From Thiobacillaceae bacterium (GTDB taxonomy: Bacteria > Pseudomonadota > Gammaproteobacteria > Burkholderiales > Thiobacillaceae), in NCBI GenBank assembly GCA_024643305.1, contig JAHENE010000117.1:1-6443 (forward strand): a stretch of 6,443 nucleotides of DNA. Reading direction: 5' to 3'. Positions 6,404-6,443 of the stretch are shown one piece after another. The notes under the pieces are model-generated. The model did no database searches. It was not told the DNA's origin and was given only the letters and a program-made list of their open reading frames with translations. Position 1 is the first letter of the stretch. Each line of letters begins with the position of its first letter. The position numbers and the translations under genes were made by a program.

Positions 6404-6443
6404 TTAACGTCTAACCATGCGGTTGACGAACTGTTTCAGCTTG
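6404..6443 (-). CDS. C-terminal end of the upstream gene, probably the iron-sulfur subunit SoeB (3' fragment)
   Basis: Twelve codons reading KLKQFVNRMVRR and a TAA stop (6406-6404) are open in one minus-strand frame from the window edge. The stop lies 11 bases before the soeC ATG and overlaps its ribosome-binding site, the spacing expected within an operon. The fragment is too short to identify by sequence. SoeB is inferred from the usual soeA-soeB-soeC order. Confidence 0.5.
   Translation of the reverse strand, partial: KLKQFVNRMVRR

Overview
The window looks like a chromosomal piece of a chemolithotrophic, sulfur-oxidizing Gram-negative bacterium, most likely a betaproteobacterium related to the Thiobacillus, Sulfuricella or Gallionella lineages. 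This placement is inferred from gene content (a SoeC-like sulfite dehydrogenase anchor beside a rhd-tusA-dsrE2 sulfur relay, and an outer-membrane FadL-type barrel) and from the style of the proteins. No marker gene settles the taxonomy. No mobile elements, tRNA or rRNA genes, or CRISPR arrays were seen.

Layout: the plus strand carries only the C-terminal 60% or so of valyl-tRNA synthetase (valS, ending at 1670). It converges on a minus-strand block across a bidirectional terminator at 1683-1709. Reading the minus strand in its own 5'->3' direction (right to left), the order is: the last codons of an upstream gene, probably the iron-sulfur subunit soeB (6404-6443); soeC, a DmsC-type membrane anchor (6392-5457); a single-domain rhodanese (5388-5074); tusA (4987-4760); dsrE2 (4693-4184); a FadL-family outer membrane protein (3965-2700); and an exported protein with two DUF302-like halves (2617-1739).

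How they fit together: rhodanese, TusA and DsrE2 form a known cytoplasmic sulfane-sulfur trafficking set. It hands persulfide sulfur to the Dsr or sHdr oxidation machinery, which yields sulfite in the cytoplasm. SoeABC oxidizes that sulfite to sulfate and feeds electrons to quinone through SoeC. The FadL-like barrel and the DUF302-like exported protein next door are envelope proteins of unknown substrate. A role in uptake or handling of a hydrophobic compound, possibly sulfur, is a hypothesis drawn from position only.

Transcription signals are unusually legible. A good sigma70-type extended -10 promoter lies in the soeC-rhd gap. Hairpin-plus-U-tract terminators lie in three successive gaps of the minus-strand block (tusA-dsrE2, dsrE2-fadL, fadL-DUF302). 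The co-oriented genes are therefore probably expressed in graded steps or as small units, not as one uniform operon.
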